Source: Candidatus Altimarinota bacterium
Lineage (GTDB): Bacteria > Patescibacteriota > Gracilibacteria > UBA4473
Length of the DNA: 64,000 nucleotides
Direction: 5' to 3'
Assembly: GCA_021736215.1 (NCBI GenBank)
Contig: JAIPGI010000005.1
Coordinates: 1-64,000, forward strand
The notes beneath the pieces were generated by a model. That model worked only from the letters and a program-made list of their open reading frames with translations, was not told the origin of the DNA and ran no database searches. The translations under genes and the position numbers were made by a program. This document shows, piece after piece, positions 26,137 through 33,855 of this stretch. Position 1 is the first letter of the stretch; the number at the start of each line of letters is the position of its first letter.

Positions 26137-26165
26137 GTTTTACCGATTCCAGCTCCAATTGTCAA
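26137..26165 (-). promoter_or_regulatory. tRNA promoter
   Basis: On the minus strand TTGACA (26160-26165), 17-bp spacer, TAAAAC (26137-26142), about 9 bp from the mature 5' end after the predicted start. Confidence 0.65.
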
Positions 26166-26179
26166 AAGAAATTCTAAAC

Positions 26180-26207
26180 TTGACTTTTCTCTCTAACTCT
26201 CTACATT
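26180..26207 (+). promoter_or_regulatory. rpsT: rpsT promoter
   Basis: TTGACT (26180-26185), 16-bp spacer, TACATT (26202-26207). Confidence 0.65.
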
Positions 26208-26248
26208 TCGCCCGTCAATTATTCATTGATAATTGTTAATTGATTTTC

Positions 26249-26641
26249 ATGCCTATCATTAAATCAGCCATCAAAAGAGTTCGTCAAACGCACACTCGTA
26301 CACGACGAAACACCATCGTAAAGAAGTCTTATAAATTGTTGGTAAAGGATTTTCTTCTGCTTATTGACCAAAAAAAAGTGGAAGAAGCAGCAAAACTCTA
26401 TCCACAAATCCAAAAAGCTATTGATTTGGCAGGGAAACAAAACATTCTTCACCCAAATGCCGCCGCTCGGAAGAAATCCCGTTTAGCAAAACTTATTGCC
26501 CAATCTGGCGTTTCTGGAGTAAAGGCTGCTGGAGAAAAAAAGGCTTCTCTGAAGAAAGAAATTACCCCAAAAGTAACAACTCCTAAAAAGGAAACTTCTG
26601 TTAAAAAACCTGCTGCTAAAAAGAAAACAGCAAAAAAATAA
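26249..26641 (+). CDS. rpsT: 30S ribosomal protein bS20 with Lys/Ala-rich tail
   Basis: bS20 binds the 5' domain of 16S rRNA. Core motifs are IKSAIKRVRQTHTRTRRN near the start and AIDLAGKQNILHPNAAARKKSRLAKL, the conserved KGxIHxNxAARxKSRL region. A tail of about 45 residues made of Lys, Thr, Pro and Ala (TPKKE, KKPAAKKK) follows and is not part of normal bS20. Start ATG 26249. It has its own promoter. Confidence 0.93.
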   Translation: MPIIKSAIKRVRQTHTRTRRNTIVKKSYKLLVKDFLLLIDQKKVEEAAKLYPQIQKAIDLAGKQNILHPNAAARKKSRLAKLIAQSGVSGVKAAGEKKASLKKEITPKVTTPKKETSVKKPAAKKKTAKK

Positions 26642-26648
26642 TTTCTTA

Positions 26649-26738
26649 ATTGTCATTGCGAGCGACCAAATGAAGCGCGGCAATCTTCTTCGTGTTTTTT
26701 GAGATTGCTTCTTTCCCTCCCCAACGAGAAAAGGAAGC
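26649..26738. repeat. GTCATTGCGAG-type repeat (degenerate right half)
   Basis: AATTGTCATTGCGAGCGACC, GGCAATCTTC and GAGATTGCTTC in order, the usual half units of this intergenic family; the right end lacks a clear inverted copy. Confidence 0.55.
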
Positions 26739-26749
26739 ATCGTCTTTTT

Positions 26750-27175
26750 TTATGACTTGGCCTTATTTAATTCATACCAAATAAAGAGTACTACCCCCGC
26801 AGTAATCCAAATATCAGCAAAATTAAAGATAGGTAAATCCCAAAATTTCAAAAAATCAGTCACCGAACCATAGAGGACCCTATCTATAAAATTTCCCGCA
26901 GCTCCCGAAAAAAGGAATAAAAATGCGACGGTTTCGATTTTAACAAGTTCTTTGGTAACCAAAACCCATCCCAATATCCCCAATAGTACTGCTGTCAAAA
27001 TCAGAAGCAACAGTGGCGGGAACGGAAAAGAAAACGCAATACCTGAATTTTCTGTCATGTGGAGCGTCAGAAACGGCAAGACTTCCTTTGGTGGAGTAAA
27101 AAGAAATCGTGCGACAATTTTGGTCAGTTGATCAATCCCCAAGAGGACAAGGAAAGCAAAGATTATTTTTTTCAT
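26750..27175 (-). CDS. lspA: lipoprotein signal peptidase
   Basis: LspA cleaves prolipoprotein signal peptides after Lgt has lipidated the Cys. The 141-residue protein has four membrane spans and the two catalytic aspartates, D98 in GAAGNFIDRV and D121 in FNFADIWI. TENSGIAFSF matches the conserved NxGxAF loop. ATG 27175 follows the GTCATTG repeat; the open frame upstream reads through that repeat and is not coding. Lgt is encoded at 50.2 kb. Confidence 0.94.
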   Translation of the reverse strand: MKKIIFAFLVLLGIDQLTKIVARFLFTPPKEVLPFLTLHMTENSGIAFSFPFPPLLLLILTAVLLGILGWVLVTKELVKIETVAFLFLFSGAAGNFIDRVLYGSVTDFLKFWDLPIFNFADIWITAGVVLFIWYELNKAKS

Positions 27176-27206
27176 ATTTGTGCCAGCACCCTTTAATATA
27201 CCAACT

Positions 27207-27349
27207 TTGTCATGGCAAGCAAAGCAAAGGGAATTACCACATTTCGTATCATCATTGCGATTGTGTCTGTTGGGAACCATCAACGTGTGGCAATCCTTTT
27301 GAGATTGTTTCGCCATCCCATCGGCGGAACTCTTTGGTAATGACAACCC
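27207..27349. repeat. GTCATTG-type intergenic repeat
   Basis: Ends TTGTCATGGCAAGC and GGTAATGACAAC are imperfect inverted copies. GGCAATCCTTTTGAGATTG lies inside. It fills the pabB-lspA gap. Confidence 0.55.
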
Positions 27350-27368
27350 AGATACAGAATACTGGATA

Positions 27369-28529
27369 CTAGATACGAGATACTTTTTTCAAAATTTCTG
27401 CCTTCTGAAAGGTTTCTTTCCACTCTGCTCTCGGATCTGATTCATAAGTGATGCCTGCCCCCACAGGAAATTCCCATAGGGAACCCCCTTCCTTTTTTCT
27501 TCCTCCCCCCTTGGGGGAGGGCTGGGGAGAGGGCTGTGAGGAATTCAAAAAAAGAGTCCTAATGAGGATGTTAAAAATGGATTCGGTCGGTGAAAACTTC
27601 ACACCAAATGTCCCCGTATAAAATCCTCTCTCAAAACTCTCGAGTTCTGAAATGTACTCCATAACTCGTTTTTTGGGAGCCCCAGAAATCGATCCCGCTG
27701 GAAGAAGTTTTCGATACATTTCCCATGTGAGATCTGCTTGTGGACCAAGTGAAGCAAAAACTTCAGAATGCGCGTCCCAGAAATCTCCCCGATTGACCAA
27801 AACTCGTTCCTTCTCAACCCAAACACGTTGCGCAATTTGTCCCAAATCGTTCCGAAGGAGATCCGTAACCATAGCAAGTTCTGATATTTCCTTTTTGTTT
27901 TCCTTCAAATAAGAAAGCGTCCCCGTTCCCTTGATGGGAAACGTCGAAAGAGTCTGTCCTTTTTGGTGGAGAAAGATTTCCGGTGACATTGAACACATTT
28001 TTTGTTCATTAGTAAAAACCACTCCCCCGCAATGATCTTTTTGGAGTTTTAGGAATCTATAAAAAAGTGATAAAAGGACCGTTTCATTTTCCATTTTTCC
28101 CGACAATTGATGCGCTAAATTCAAAACCCACACATCTCCATTTTCCGCCGCATGGCGCACTCTTTTTGCTTTTGCGACAAATGATTCCTCTGTTTCATTT
28201 GAACACTGAGCCAAGTCAAAAGTTAATTCCCCAATAATATTGTTTAAAACTTGTGGAAATTCTTTATTCTCAAGTTCTGCACATTCGATACTAGAAAGAG
28301 TGTTTTCGAAATACCAAAAGTATTTCATGTCGCCTTTGAACGATGTCAAAGAAAAGAATGGAAACGGTCCCTGAGCAAAATCCACGTTGCGTTTCTTCCC
28401 CCATCCAAAAATCCATCGTTCCTGATTCCCTTGTTTTTCAGAAAAAAAGACTCCCTCATTCCCTTCTAAAAGTTTCGATGCAAATACAGAGAAGGCTTGA
28501 AGGGAAGTACTTACGATTGTTTCATCCAT
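27369..28529 (-). CDS. pabB: aminodeoxychorismate synthase component I (PabB)
   Basis: A chorismate-binding enzyme making 4-amino-4-deoxychorismate, the pABA precursor. FPIKGTGTL has the lysine of the PabB PIKGT motif rather than the alanine of anthranilate synthase. Other motifs are TDLLRNDLGQIA, PAGSISGAPKKRVMEYI, RGFYTGTFGV and VGAGITYESDP. Residues about 329-350 (QPSPQPSPKGGGRKK) are a translated intergenic repeat inserted in frame between two conserved strands. Its start overlaps the end of rnc by 19 bp. No PabA or PabC gene is visible nearby. Confidence 0.9.
   Translation of the reverse strand: MDETIVSTSLQAFSVFASKLLEGNEGVFFSEKQGNQERWIFGWGKKRNVDFAQGPFPFFSLTSFKGDMKYFWYFENTLSSIECAELENKEFPQVLNNIIGELTFDLAQCSNETEESFVAKAKRVRHAAENGDVWVLNLAHQLSGKMENETVLLSLFYRFLKLQKDHCGGVVFTNEQKMCSMSPEIFLHQKGQTLSTFPIKGTGTLSYLKENKKEISELAMVTDLLRNDLGQIAQRVWVEKERVLVNRGDFWDAHSEVFASLGPQADLTWEMYRKLLPAGSISGAPKKRVMEYISELESFERGFYTGTFGVKFSPTESIFNILIRTLFLNSSQPSPQPSPKGGGRKKEGGSLWEFPVGAGITYESDPRAEWKETFQKAEILKKVSRI
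27480..27545. repeat. CCCCTT/GGGG repeat inserted inside pabB
   Basis: CTTCCTCCCCCCTTGGGGGA followed by GGGCTGGGGAGAGGGCTGTG, a half unit of the intergenic family at 16764, 20921 and 37170. It keeps the pabB frame open. Confidence 0.7.
27989..28009. repeat. TTGAACA palindrome, copy 4 (inside pabB)
   Basis: TTGAACA, centre CATTTTT, TGTTCAT. On the coding strand it encodes NEQKMCSM. Confidence 0.7.
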
Positions 28530-29215
28530 TTTTCTTTGTGAGCCAACGCATCAGCGGCCGCCGTGATTTGAGCTTCTTTTTTTGATCCTCCTTGTCCCTC
28601 TCCTGCTTTTAAATCTCCAATGTATGCGGCTATAACAAATGTTTTTTCATGATCCAATCCACTTTCCAAAACGACTTCATAGTGGGGCGTGACACCAAGC
28701 TCTCCTTGCGTAATTTCTTGGAATTCTGATTTCGCGTCAATATGCTCTCTCTTGGCAATAATAGTATTTAAGTCACATAAAACAAATTCAGCAATAAAAC
28801 TTCGAACTTTTTCAATCCCCTGATCCAAATAAATAGCTCCGATAAAGGCCTCCACAAGATTTGCTAATAAATAGTCCTTATCAGCACCCCCTGAACGCTC
28901 TTCCCCCTTCGAAAGCATAAGATACTCCCCCATGCATAGTTTCCGAGCAACCTGCGCCAAATGATCTCCTTTGACCAATGCCGAACGCAAATTCGTTAAT
29001 TCTCCTTCAGGAGATTCAAACATGCGAAAAAGATATTCCGTCGTTACTAATTCCAAAACAGCATCTCCCAAGAATTCCAAACGCTCATTGTGAGAGGGCA
29101 AACTCGAATTCTCATTGACGGCTGACCGATGAGTAAACGCTTCCGTCAGAAGTTTGGCATCCGAAATGGAAAACCCAACTCGCTTAAATAATGGTGCAAA
29201 ATCCACACTATTCAT
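28511..29215 (-). CDS. rnc: ribonuclease III
   Basis: RNase III cuts double-stranded RNA in rRNA and mRNA processing. The 234-residue protein has the signature NERLEFLGDAVLEL with acidic E47 and D51, a second helix LLANLVEAFIGAIYLD, and a C-terminal dsRNA-binding domain (FQEITQGELGVTPHYEV ... GGSKKEAQITAAADAL). Length is typical. It sits 26 bp downstream of nusB in the run rpmE, membrane protein, rpmF, nusB, rnc, pabB. Confidence 0.95.
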   Translation of the reverse strand: MNSVDFAPLFKRVGFSISDAKLLTEAFTHRSAVNENSSLPSHNERLEFLGDAVLELVTTEYLFRMFESPEGELTNLRSALVKGDHLAQVARKLCMGEYLMLSKGEERSGGADKDYLLANLVEAFIGAIYLDQGIEKVRSFIAEFVLCDLNTIIAKREHIDAKSEFQEITQGELGVTPHYEVVLESGLDHEKTFVIAAYIGDLKAGEGQGGSKKEAQITAAADALAHKEKWMKQS

Positions 29216-29241
29216 TTTTCATTCCTTATTAACTATTTCTA

Positions 29242-29676
29242 TTATTCCCCATCTTCGCGTTGTTTGCCAATACTTTTCCGAAAAGCATCAAGGACCCCAT
29301 TAATAAAACTTGCTGATCGCTCTTCTCCAAATTCCTTGGCAATTTCAATGTATTCGTTAATAACAACAATGGGGGGGGTATCAAAGTATTTTAATTCACA
29401 AACGCCTAAGATAAGGACAACTCGGTTAATGGGAGCTATTTTCTCAAATGGGAACTCTGGGGCAAATGCTTTTACAATCAAACGCACCTTCGCAATATTT
29501 TCCAAAGCGGTGTGAACCAATATTTCAGCAAAATCATCTTTTTCCTTTTCATCCACTTCTACAACATGAGAAAAAACATCTTCGAGTTTCACTCGCTCCT
29601 CTCGAGATAAATACACAAAAAGCGTCTTGACCGCGATAATTCGGCTTTCATGACGCTCCTTTTTATTTTGAGACAT
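29242..29676 (-). CDS. nusB: transcription antitermination factor NusB
   Basis: NusB pairs with ribosomal protein S10 to bind boxA RNA and prevent early termination in stable-RNA operons. The 144-residue all-helical protein shows the family ending VINEYIEIAKEFGEERSASFINGVLD and the central INRVVLILGVCEL. It lies between rpmF and rnc. Three boxA-like leaders in this window (2397, 45122, 61456) could be its targets, which is inference. Confidence 0.92.
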   Translation of the reverse strand: MSQNKKERHESRIIAVKTLFVYLSREERVKLEDVFSHVVEVDEKEKDDFAEILVHTALENIAKVRLIVKAFAPEFPFEKIAPINRVVLILGVCELKYFDTPPIVVINEYIEIAKEFGEERSASFINGVLDAFRKSIGKQREDGE

Positions 29677-29717
29677 ACATTCTGGTTTTTAAAAAATCAA
29701 AACTACTGCGTATGTAT

Positions 29718-29957
29718 TTACGCTTCGATTTCTCGAATAGGGTCTGTTCCTTTTTGCTTTACATCAAAGACCTGTCGTCCTCGATATTTGCCGCTTGGGG
29801 AAGCAAAATGTCGTAATTTCGTCTCTCCTGTTTCAGAACATTTATCAAGAACCACAAGGTTTTTTAAATTCTCACGCTGATTTCGAACCCAAGCTGCGTG
29901 ACGAGAGCGGGTAGAACTCACCGCTTGTTTTTTTGAAGGTACTGGTTTTTTTGCCAT
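29718..29957 (-). CDS. rpmF: 50S ribosomal protein bL32, zinc-free form
   Basis: A 79-residue basic protein matching bL32: an N-terminal MAKKPVPSKKQAVSSTRSR, then NLVVLDKCSETGETKLRH, and GKYRGRQVFDV at the end. Zinc-binding bL32 has four Cys; here only one remains (DKC), so this is the non-zinc form. It begins the cotranscribed block rpmF-nusB-rnc-pabB and follows a membrane-protein gene by 12 bp. Confidence 0.85.
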   Translation of the reverse strand: MAKKPVPSKKQAVSSTRSRHAAWVRNQRENLKNLVVLDKCSETGETKLRHFASPSGKYRGRQVFDVKQKGTDPIREIEA

Positions 29958-29969
29958 ATGAAGTAAAAA

Positions 29970-30884
29970 TTAAGGTTTTATTTTTTTTGCTTTTGAGAGG
30001 TGAAGCATCAATGAATATAGAAACGTAACGATAAGGGGCGTAAGGATAAAGAAAGAAAAAAGCCCGTCAAGCACCAGTATCCATGTCGGTTGGTATGTTT
30101 GTGGGTATCGACTAGTATAATCAGCCCAAATCTCAAAATTCATATTCCATCCATAATTCATCACAAAATCAGGAACAAGGAATAATCCCCTTGTTATGTT
30201 CAAAAGAGCAAAAAAGCCAACAAAAAACAAAAATACTTTCCACCAATTTTTTTTGACCATATTGAGCCCTGCATCGAAGGCCTTGGCGGACGACGATACA
30301 TCAAAATGAACGAGCGTTGGAGCAACGAGTAAAACATTTACAATCCTCCAAAGGAAGAGTCCCCCCGCCACAATGAATCCTGCAAGTATTGGAAATCCAG
30401 GAACAAAACGAGCAGCAATTCCTCCTATAGATAACACCAAAATAATCGGCCACATAATATACCAAATGATTTTCAATCCCGTTAGAATATATCTTCCAAA
30501 ATATTTCCAGCTGTGAACAAAATAAATGGAGAAAGGATTCTTTGATTTCTTCCCACTATGATTCTTTAAGGTCAACCAAATCGAAATCTTTCCAACAATC
30601 GAAAGAACGATAACTCCCAACAACCATACCAAAGCAAATCCTCCCAAAACCCAAATTTGAGGCATGATTTTTCCACCAAATTGTAAATTTGCAATGATTC
30701 CCTCGAGCGTGTCACGAAAAATCAAAAAAGCAATTCCCACCAACAATCCTGAAATTACGACAATAGACAATAGCGTAATAATATTAACCAATCCAATACG
30801 CCACCAAAGTTTCGGAAAACCGATGAAGGCTTCTTTTACGAATGTTTTATAAGTACCGAATGGCAGGACCGATTTTTTTGTCAT
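29970..30884 (-). CDS. polytopic membrane protein
   Basis: An unrecognised 304-residue protein with about six hydrophobic spans (around 32-55, 76-98, 130-155, 160-185, 215-240 and 270-295). Between spans 4 and 5 is a conserved-looking amphipathic segment (FDVSSSAKAFDAGLNMVKKNWWKVF). The pattern recalls bacterial DUF975/GlpQ-membrane-domain-type proteins, in which a similar segment precedes paired spans, but I cannot assign a family. Spacing of 9 bp to rpmE and 12 bp to rpmF places it in that operon. Confidence 0.7.
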   Translation of the reverse strand: MTKKSVLPFGTYKTFVKEAFIGFPKLWWRIGLVNIITLLSIVVISGLLVGIAFLIFRDTLEGIIANLQFGGKIMPQIWVLGGFALVWLLGVIVLSIVGKISIWLTLKNHSGKKSKNPFSIYFVHSWKYFGRYILTGLKIIWYIMWPIILVLSIGGIAARFVPGFPILAGFIVAGGLFLWRIVNVLLVAPTLVHFDVSSSAKAFDAGLNMVKKNWWKVFLFFVGFFALLNITRGLFLVPDFVMNYGWNMNFEIWADYTSRYPQTYQPTWILVLDGLFSFFILTPLIVTFLYSLMLHLSKAKKIKP

Positions 30885-30893
30885 GGAAAAAAA

Positions 30894-31148
30894 TTAATCA
30901 GTTTTTTTAACGCGCTCCATTTGTCGTTTGAATTTTTCAACACGACCAGAAGTGTCTACCAATTTTTGCTTTCCAGTAAAAAATGGATGGGAAGCCGAAG
31001 ATATATCTAAACGTACCACAAAATGCTCAACACCCTTTACTTTTTCGACTTCGTCAGAAGTAAGAGTAGAATACATAAGAAAATCCTTTCCAGCTCCCGC
31101 ATCGCGGAAAATCACAGGATGAATCGTTGGATGAATGTCTTTTTTCAT
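30894..31148 (-). CDS. rpmE: 50S ribosomal protein bL31 (type B, no Cys)
   Basis: An 84-residue bL31. [18 protein letters not shown] and [23 protein letters not shown] are the family landmarks. The zinc cysteines of type A bL31 are absent, so it is the type B form. ATG 31148 gives the family start; the frame continues to 31172. The promoter at 31173-31200 leaves a leader of about 18 nt. Confidence 0.92.
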   Translation of the reverse strand: MKKDIHPTIHPVIFRDAGAGKDFLMYSTLTSDEVEKVKGVEHFVVRLDISSASHPFFTGKQKLVDTSGRVEKFKRQMERVKKTD

Positions 31149-31172
31149 AATAATTTCCGAAAAATCGGGCAA

Positions 31173-31200
31173 ATTGTATGAGTTAAACGGTGAAAGTCAA
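31173..31200 (-). promoter_or_regulatory. rpmE: rpmE promoter
   Basis: On the minus strand TTGACT (31195-31200), 16-bp spacer, TACAAT (31173-31178). Confidence 0.7.
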
Positions 31201-31608
31201 ACTTTTTTGACTTGTCATTCTGGCTTGTCCAGAATCCTAATCCCAAAGCAATATTGTATAGAGCGAAGCGATAACAAATAAAAAGGATAATTCACTCCTC
31301 TCTCCGAGAGGTCGTTCAAGAAGAAATTTTTATACTCACAGGATCCTCGACACCCTACTACGCCATAGCTACGCAGCGGCGAAAGCGAGGATGACTTTTC
31401 TTCTTTTACATTTTTCCCCTTCTTCTCTCCTCTCTCTCATCTCTTTCTCTGTGGTACGGTAAAACCTTCCGGATGCCACCGGCTCAGCCGGTGGTCTCTT
31501 GCGTTTTGATGACTTTGATTTGCTTACAAATTCTCTCTCCACAAGGAAAAGCCGCGACCCCTCACGGCTCTCCCATCTTAACCCACAAATTCCCACTATG
31601 CATCAATG
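31201..31608. other. non-coding stretch with repeat fragments
   Basis: A GTCATTC-type repeat fragment at about 31215-31250 (GTCATTCTGGCTTGTCCAGA) and a GC-rich palindrome near 31473-31495 (CCACCGGCTCAGCCGGTGG) are present. A 75-residue frame on the minus strand reads through these and is compositionally odd. I see no credible gene or structured RNA here. Confidence 0.5.
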
Positions 31609-32895
31609 TTATTGTCGGCCTTTGGCTCCAAAAACCATAAGACCTAAGCCCATCGCGGCGAGTCCTACAAAAAGTCCAGGACCCGTACTGGGCAAAAGCG
31701 GAGCAGATGAATGATTTTCTTCTCCTTCCATACTCGTTTTAGGATTATCATTTCCTTCACTCGGCGCCCCTGATTCAGAACTTGCTGAATATGTATTGAT
31801 TGCAGAATTTGCTCCAAAAAAACTTCGAATCTGGAGCAAATAGTTCAAAAATCCATCTTTCGTGTTATCGACATCTTCTTCGATAGACACTTCTTCTCCA
31901 TTGTTTACCATTTTGAGTAAGGCAGCATTTTGGCGTGCAATTTGGTCTTTTTTCTGACCTTCTAATCCCGTTGTATCCAAATATCTTCGAGCTTGATCTC
32001 CGGCTCCTGTATAGCGAATATATCCGGGACGAACTGGCTTAGGTTCTTCTCCCTGCAGATCTGTTCCTCCCACCCCTTCATTACCAAAATCCCCCCCTCC
32101 ATCTACATTAGAACTCGAGGCAACACATCGGTTTCCCGTATCATTGAGGATATATCCTTTATTGCATTCAATCTCACAACTGGGAGGACCACTAATAAAA
32201 CCATTTTGAATTTTTGTGTCTGATGAACGAGAGCGAGGACACTTTGAAAAGAATTCCTGAACTAAAGTCACTTCATTCATTTCTTCTCGATCAGTAATAC
32301 ACATTCCATTCTTGACAACGCAGAAATCTCCTTCATCAATGATCCATTCGGTTTTACTCCCACTCGTCTTTTTAAAAGCATACCAAACTCGTTTTCCATC
32401 AGGAAGTGATACCACAAAAGAGAATTTTGCTGGGGTGGAAAAAGAAAATTCCTCATTACTCAATCCCATTTTAAAGGTTTTGACCGGATACACAGTACTA
32501 AACTCATGATTTCCTTCGACATCAAAGACGATATCTGATGTCATAGGATTTTGACTCACTAATGGCGCGGGAAGATAGCCCTCCCATGCTGTTTTTTCGT
32601 CATCTTCTCCCCATGTTCTTTCTGATTTGATAGTTGTTCCTCCGAAAACACTAATCCTCGGATATCCACCTCCTGTTTGGTAAGCAATAGTTAATGACCC
32701 CGCTCCCGAAAATTCCACAGAACTTACAAACTTATCGCTCCCCAAGTCTTCCGGCAAATCCACTCCATCAATAAGTACTTCATTGTAAAAAAACAAATCC
32801 TCATCTGTTTCTCCAAAAATCACATTTGCTGCAAAAGTGGTAGTAGAAAGAAGTACCAAGAGGAAAAGAAACGTACGCCAATCAAATCGTTTCAT
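31609..32895 (-). CDS. LPSTG-anchored surface protein
   Basis: A 428-residue exported protein. The N-terminus has a signal peptide (TFLFLLVLLSTTTFAA). The C-terminus has a complete sortase sorting signal: LPSTG at 401-405, a hydrophobic span and an AKGRQ tail. The body is beta-rich up to about 215, then a Cys cluster (CEIECNKGYILNDTGNRC) like the Cys-rich motifs common in CPR surface proteins, then an acidic Gly/Ser/Glu linker. It is probably attached covalently to peptidoglycan. No sortase gene is in the window. Confidence 0.82.
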   Translation of the reverse strand: MKRFDWRTFLFLLVLLSTTTFAANVIFGETDEDLFFYNEVLIDGVDLPEDLGSDKFVSSVEFSGAGSLTIAYQTGGGYPRISVFGGTTIKSERTWGEDDEKTAWEGYLPAPLVSQNPMTSDIVFDVEGNHEFSTVYPVKTFKMGLSNEEFSFSTPAKFSFVVSLPDGKRVWYAFKKTSGSKTEWIIDEGDFCVVKNGMCITDREEMNEVTLVQEFFSKCPRSRSSDTKIQNGFISGPPSCEIECNKGYILNDTGNRCVASSSNVDGGGDFGNEGVGGTDLQGEEPKPVRPGYIRYTGAGDQARRYLDTTGLEGQKKDQIARQNAALLKMVNNGEEVSIEEDVDNTKDGFLNYLLQIRSFFGANSAINTYSASSESGAPSEGNDNPKTSMEGEENHSSAPLLPSTGPGLFVGLAAMGLGLMVFGAKGRQ

Positions 32896-33059
32896 TTTTT
32901 TATACGAGAGTAAAAAATTTATTCACCCCATATTAAAGTAAATTACTTGAACATGTGCAATTTTTTTACTCAATTTCTTGTGGCGCAATTAAGTGTTTTG
33001 TTTTCTTTTGATATTTCAAATATTTGCTCATTCTTAACTCCTTCGTTTACAATGATGGC

Positions 33060-33683
33060 ATGAAAGTTCTCTTGTGGTTTTGTGGACTCATATGCTTTCC
33101 TTGTATCACTCTCGCCGCGACAGAAAATCCCGTTCTTTCTTGTCCGACGGAGCGAATTCCCGATTTCAAGATGAATGCTGATTGCCAAGCAAACCAAACT
33201 GAAAACGAAAAGACTCAAGTCTCTCGCATCCAAGAGATTGTCGTTCCACAAGAATTACAAAAAGAATTAGACATTTATCAGCAGACACTCGATACGATTT
33301 ACCAAGACAACACATCAAATCCGAATTCAATCGCAGAAATTGGCATTTTGGAATTGCGAAAACACAACGAATGCCTCCGTGAAATTTGCTATGAAGCTTT
33401 TCTCAAGTGCACAAAAGATCTTTCTTCCGAAAAAGTGTTTTCTCAAGGATATGGTTGGTGTGATGCAAAATTAGCAGAAATGGATCTAATAGACCAAACG
33501 AAACTTTATTACGTCATCACACAAAATCAATCCAGAAAAGAAGTATCCCTGCAAAAACAAAAATGGGGAGCCCTTGAAACTCGCTCAAGGCAATATTTTC
33601 ACCACTGGATTTCAAAATTCGTAAATGATTTCAGAACTTTTGTAGAAAAAGTATTTAATTTTATTACTACTCCAGTAAGTTAG
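33060..33683 (+). CDS. secreted Cys-containing helical protein
   Basis: An unrecognised 207-residue exported protein from ATG 33060 with a signal peptide (MKVLLWFCGLICFPCITLAA). The mature part is mostly helical and charged, with conserved-looking Cys spacing: two early (SCPTERIP, DCQA), three in NECLREICYEAFLKC and one in GWCDAK. The Cys pattern suggests disulfides outside the membrane. An amphipathic Phe-rich C-terminus (FVEKVFNFITTPVS) closes it. No partner gene is apparent; it is divergent from the LPSTG protein. Confidence 0.65.
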   Translation: MKVLLWFCGLICFPCITLAATENPVLSCPTERIPDFKMNADCQANQTENEKTQVSRIQEIVVPQELQKELDIYQQTLDTIYQDNTSNPNSIAEIGILELRKHNECLREICYEAFLKCTKDLSSEKVFSQGYGWCDAKLAEMDLIDQTKLYYVITQNQSRKEVSLQKQKWGALETRSRQYFHHWISKFVNDFRTFVEKVFNFITTPVS

Positions 33684-33686
33684 GGA

Positions 33687-33715
33687 GAATTAAGAATTAA
33701 GAATTAAGAATTAGT
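33687..33715. repeat. AGAATTA short tandem repeat
   Basis: About four tandem 7-8-bp units of the form AGAATTA in the spacer before purA. Confidence 0.6.
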
Positions 33716-33790
33716 GAAGACTTGTTTTTATGATTTTGGAAATACAAAAGATTACTCAATACTTAATCCAAAAAATCGAATCTTTTTTTG

Positions 33791-33819
33791 TTGACACTTG
33801 ATAGAAAAAAACTTAGATT
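33791..33819 (+). promoter_or_regulatory. purA: purA promoter
   Basis: TTGACA (33791-33796), 17-bp spacer, TAGATT (33814-33819), with a leader of about 30 nt. Confidence 0.7.
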
Positions 33820-33855
33820 CCCCCCCGCTGTCAATCACAAACCCCACACGAAAAA

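Noticed and set aside
26396-26408. DnaA-box-like CTATCCACAA
   Set aside because: Single occurrence inside the rpsT coding region, with no cluster.
31369-31596. 75-residue minus-strand frame
   Set aside because: It reads through a GC-rich palindrome and repeat fragments; very Arg/Glu-rich, with no upstream signals.
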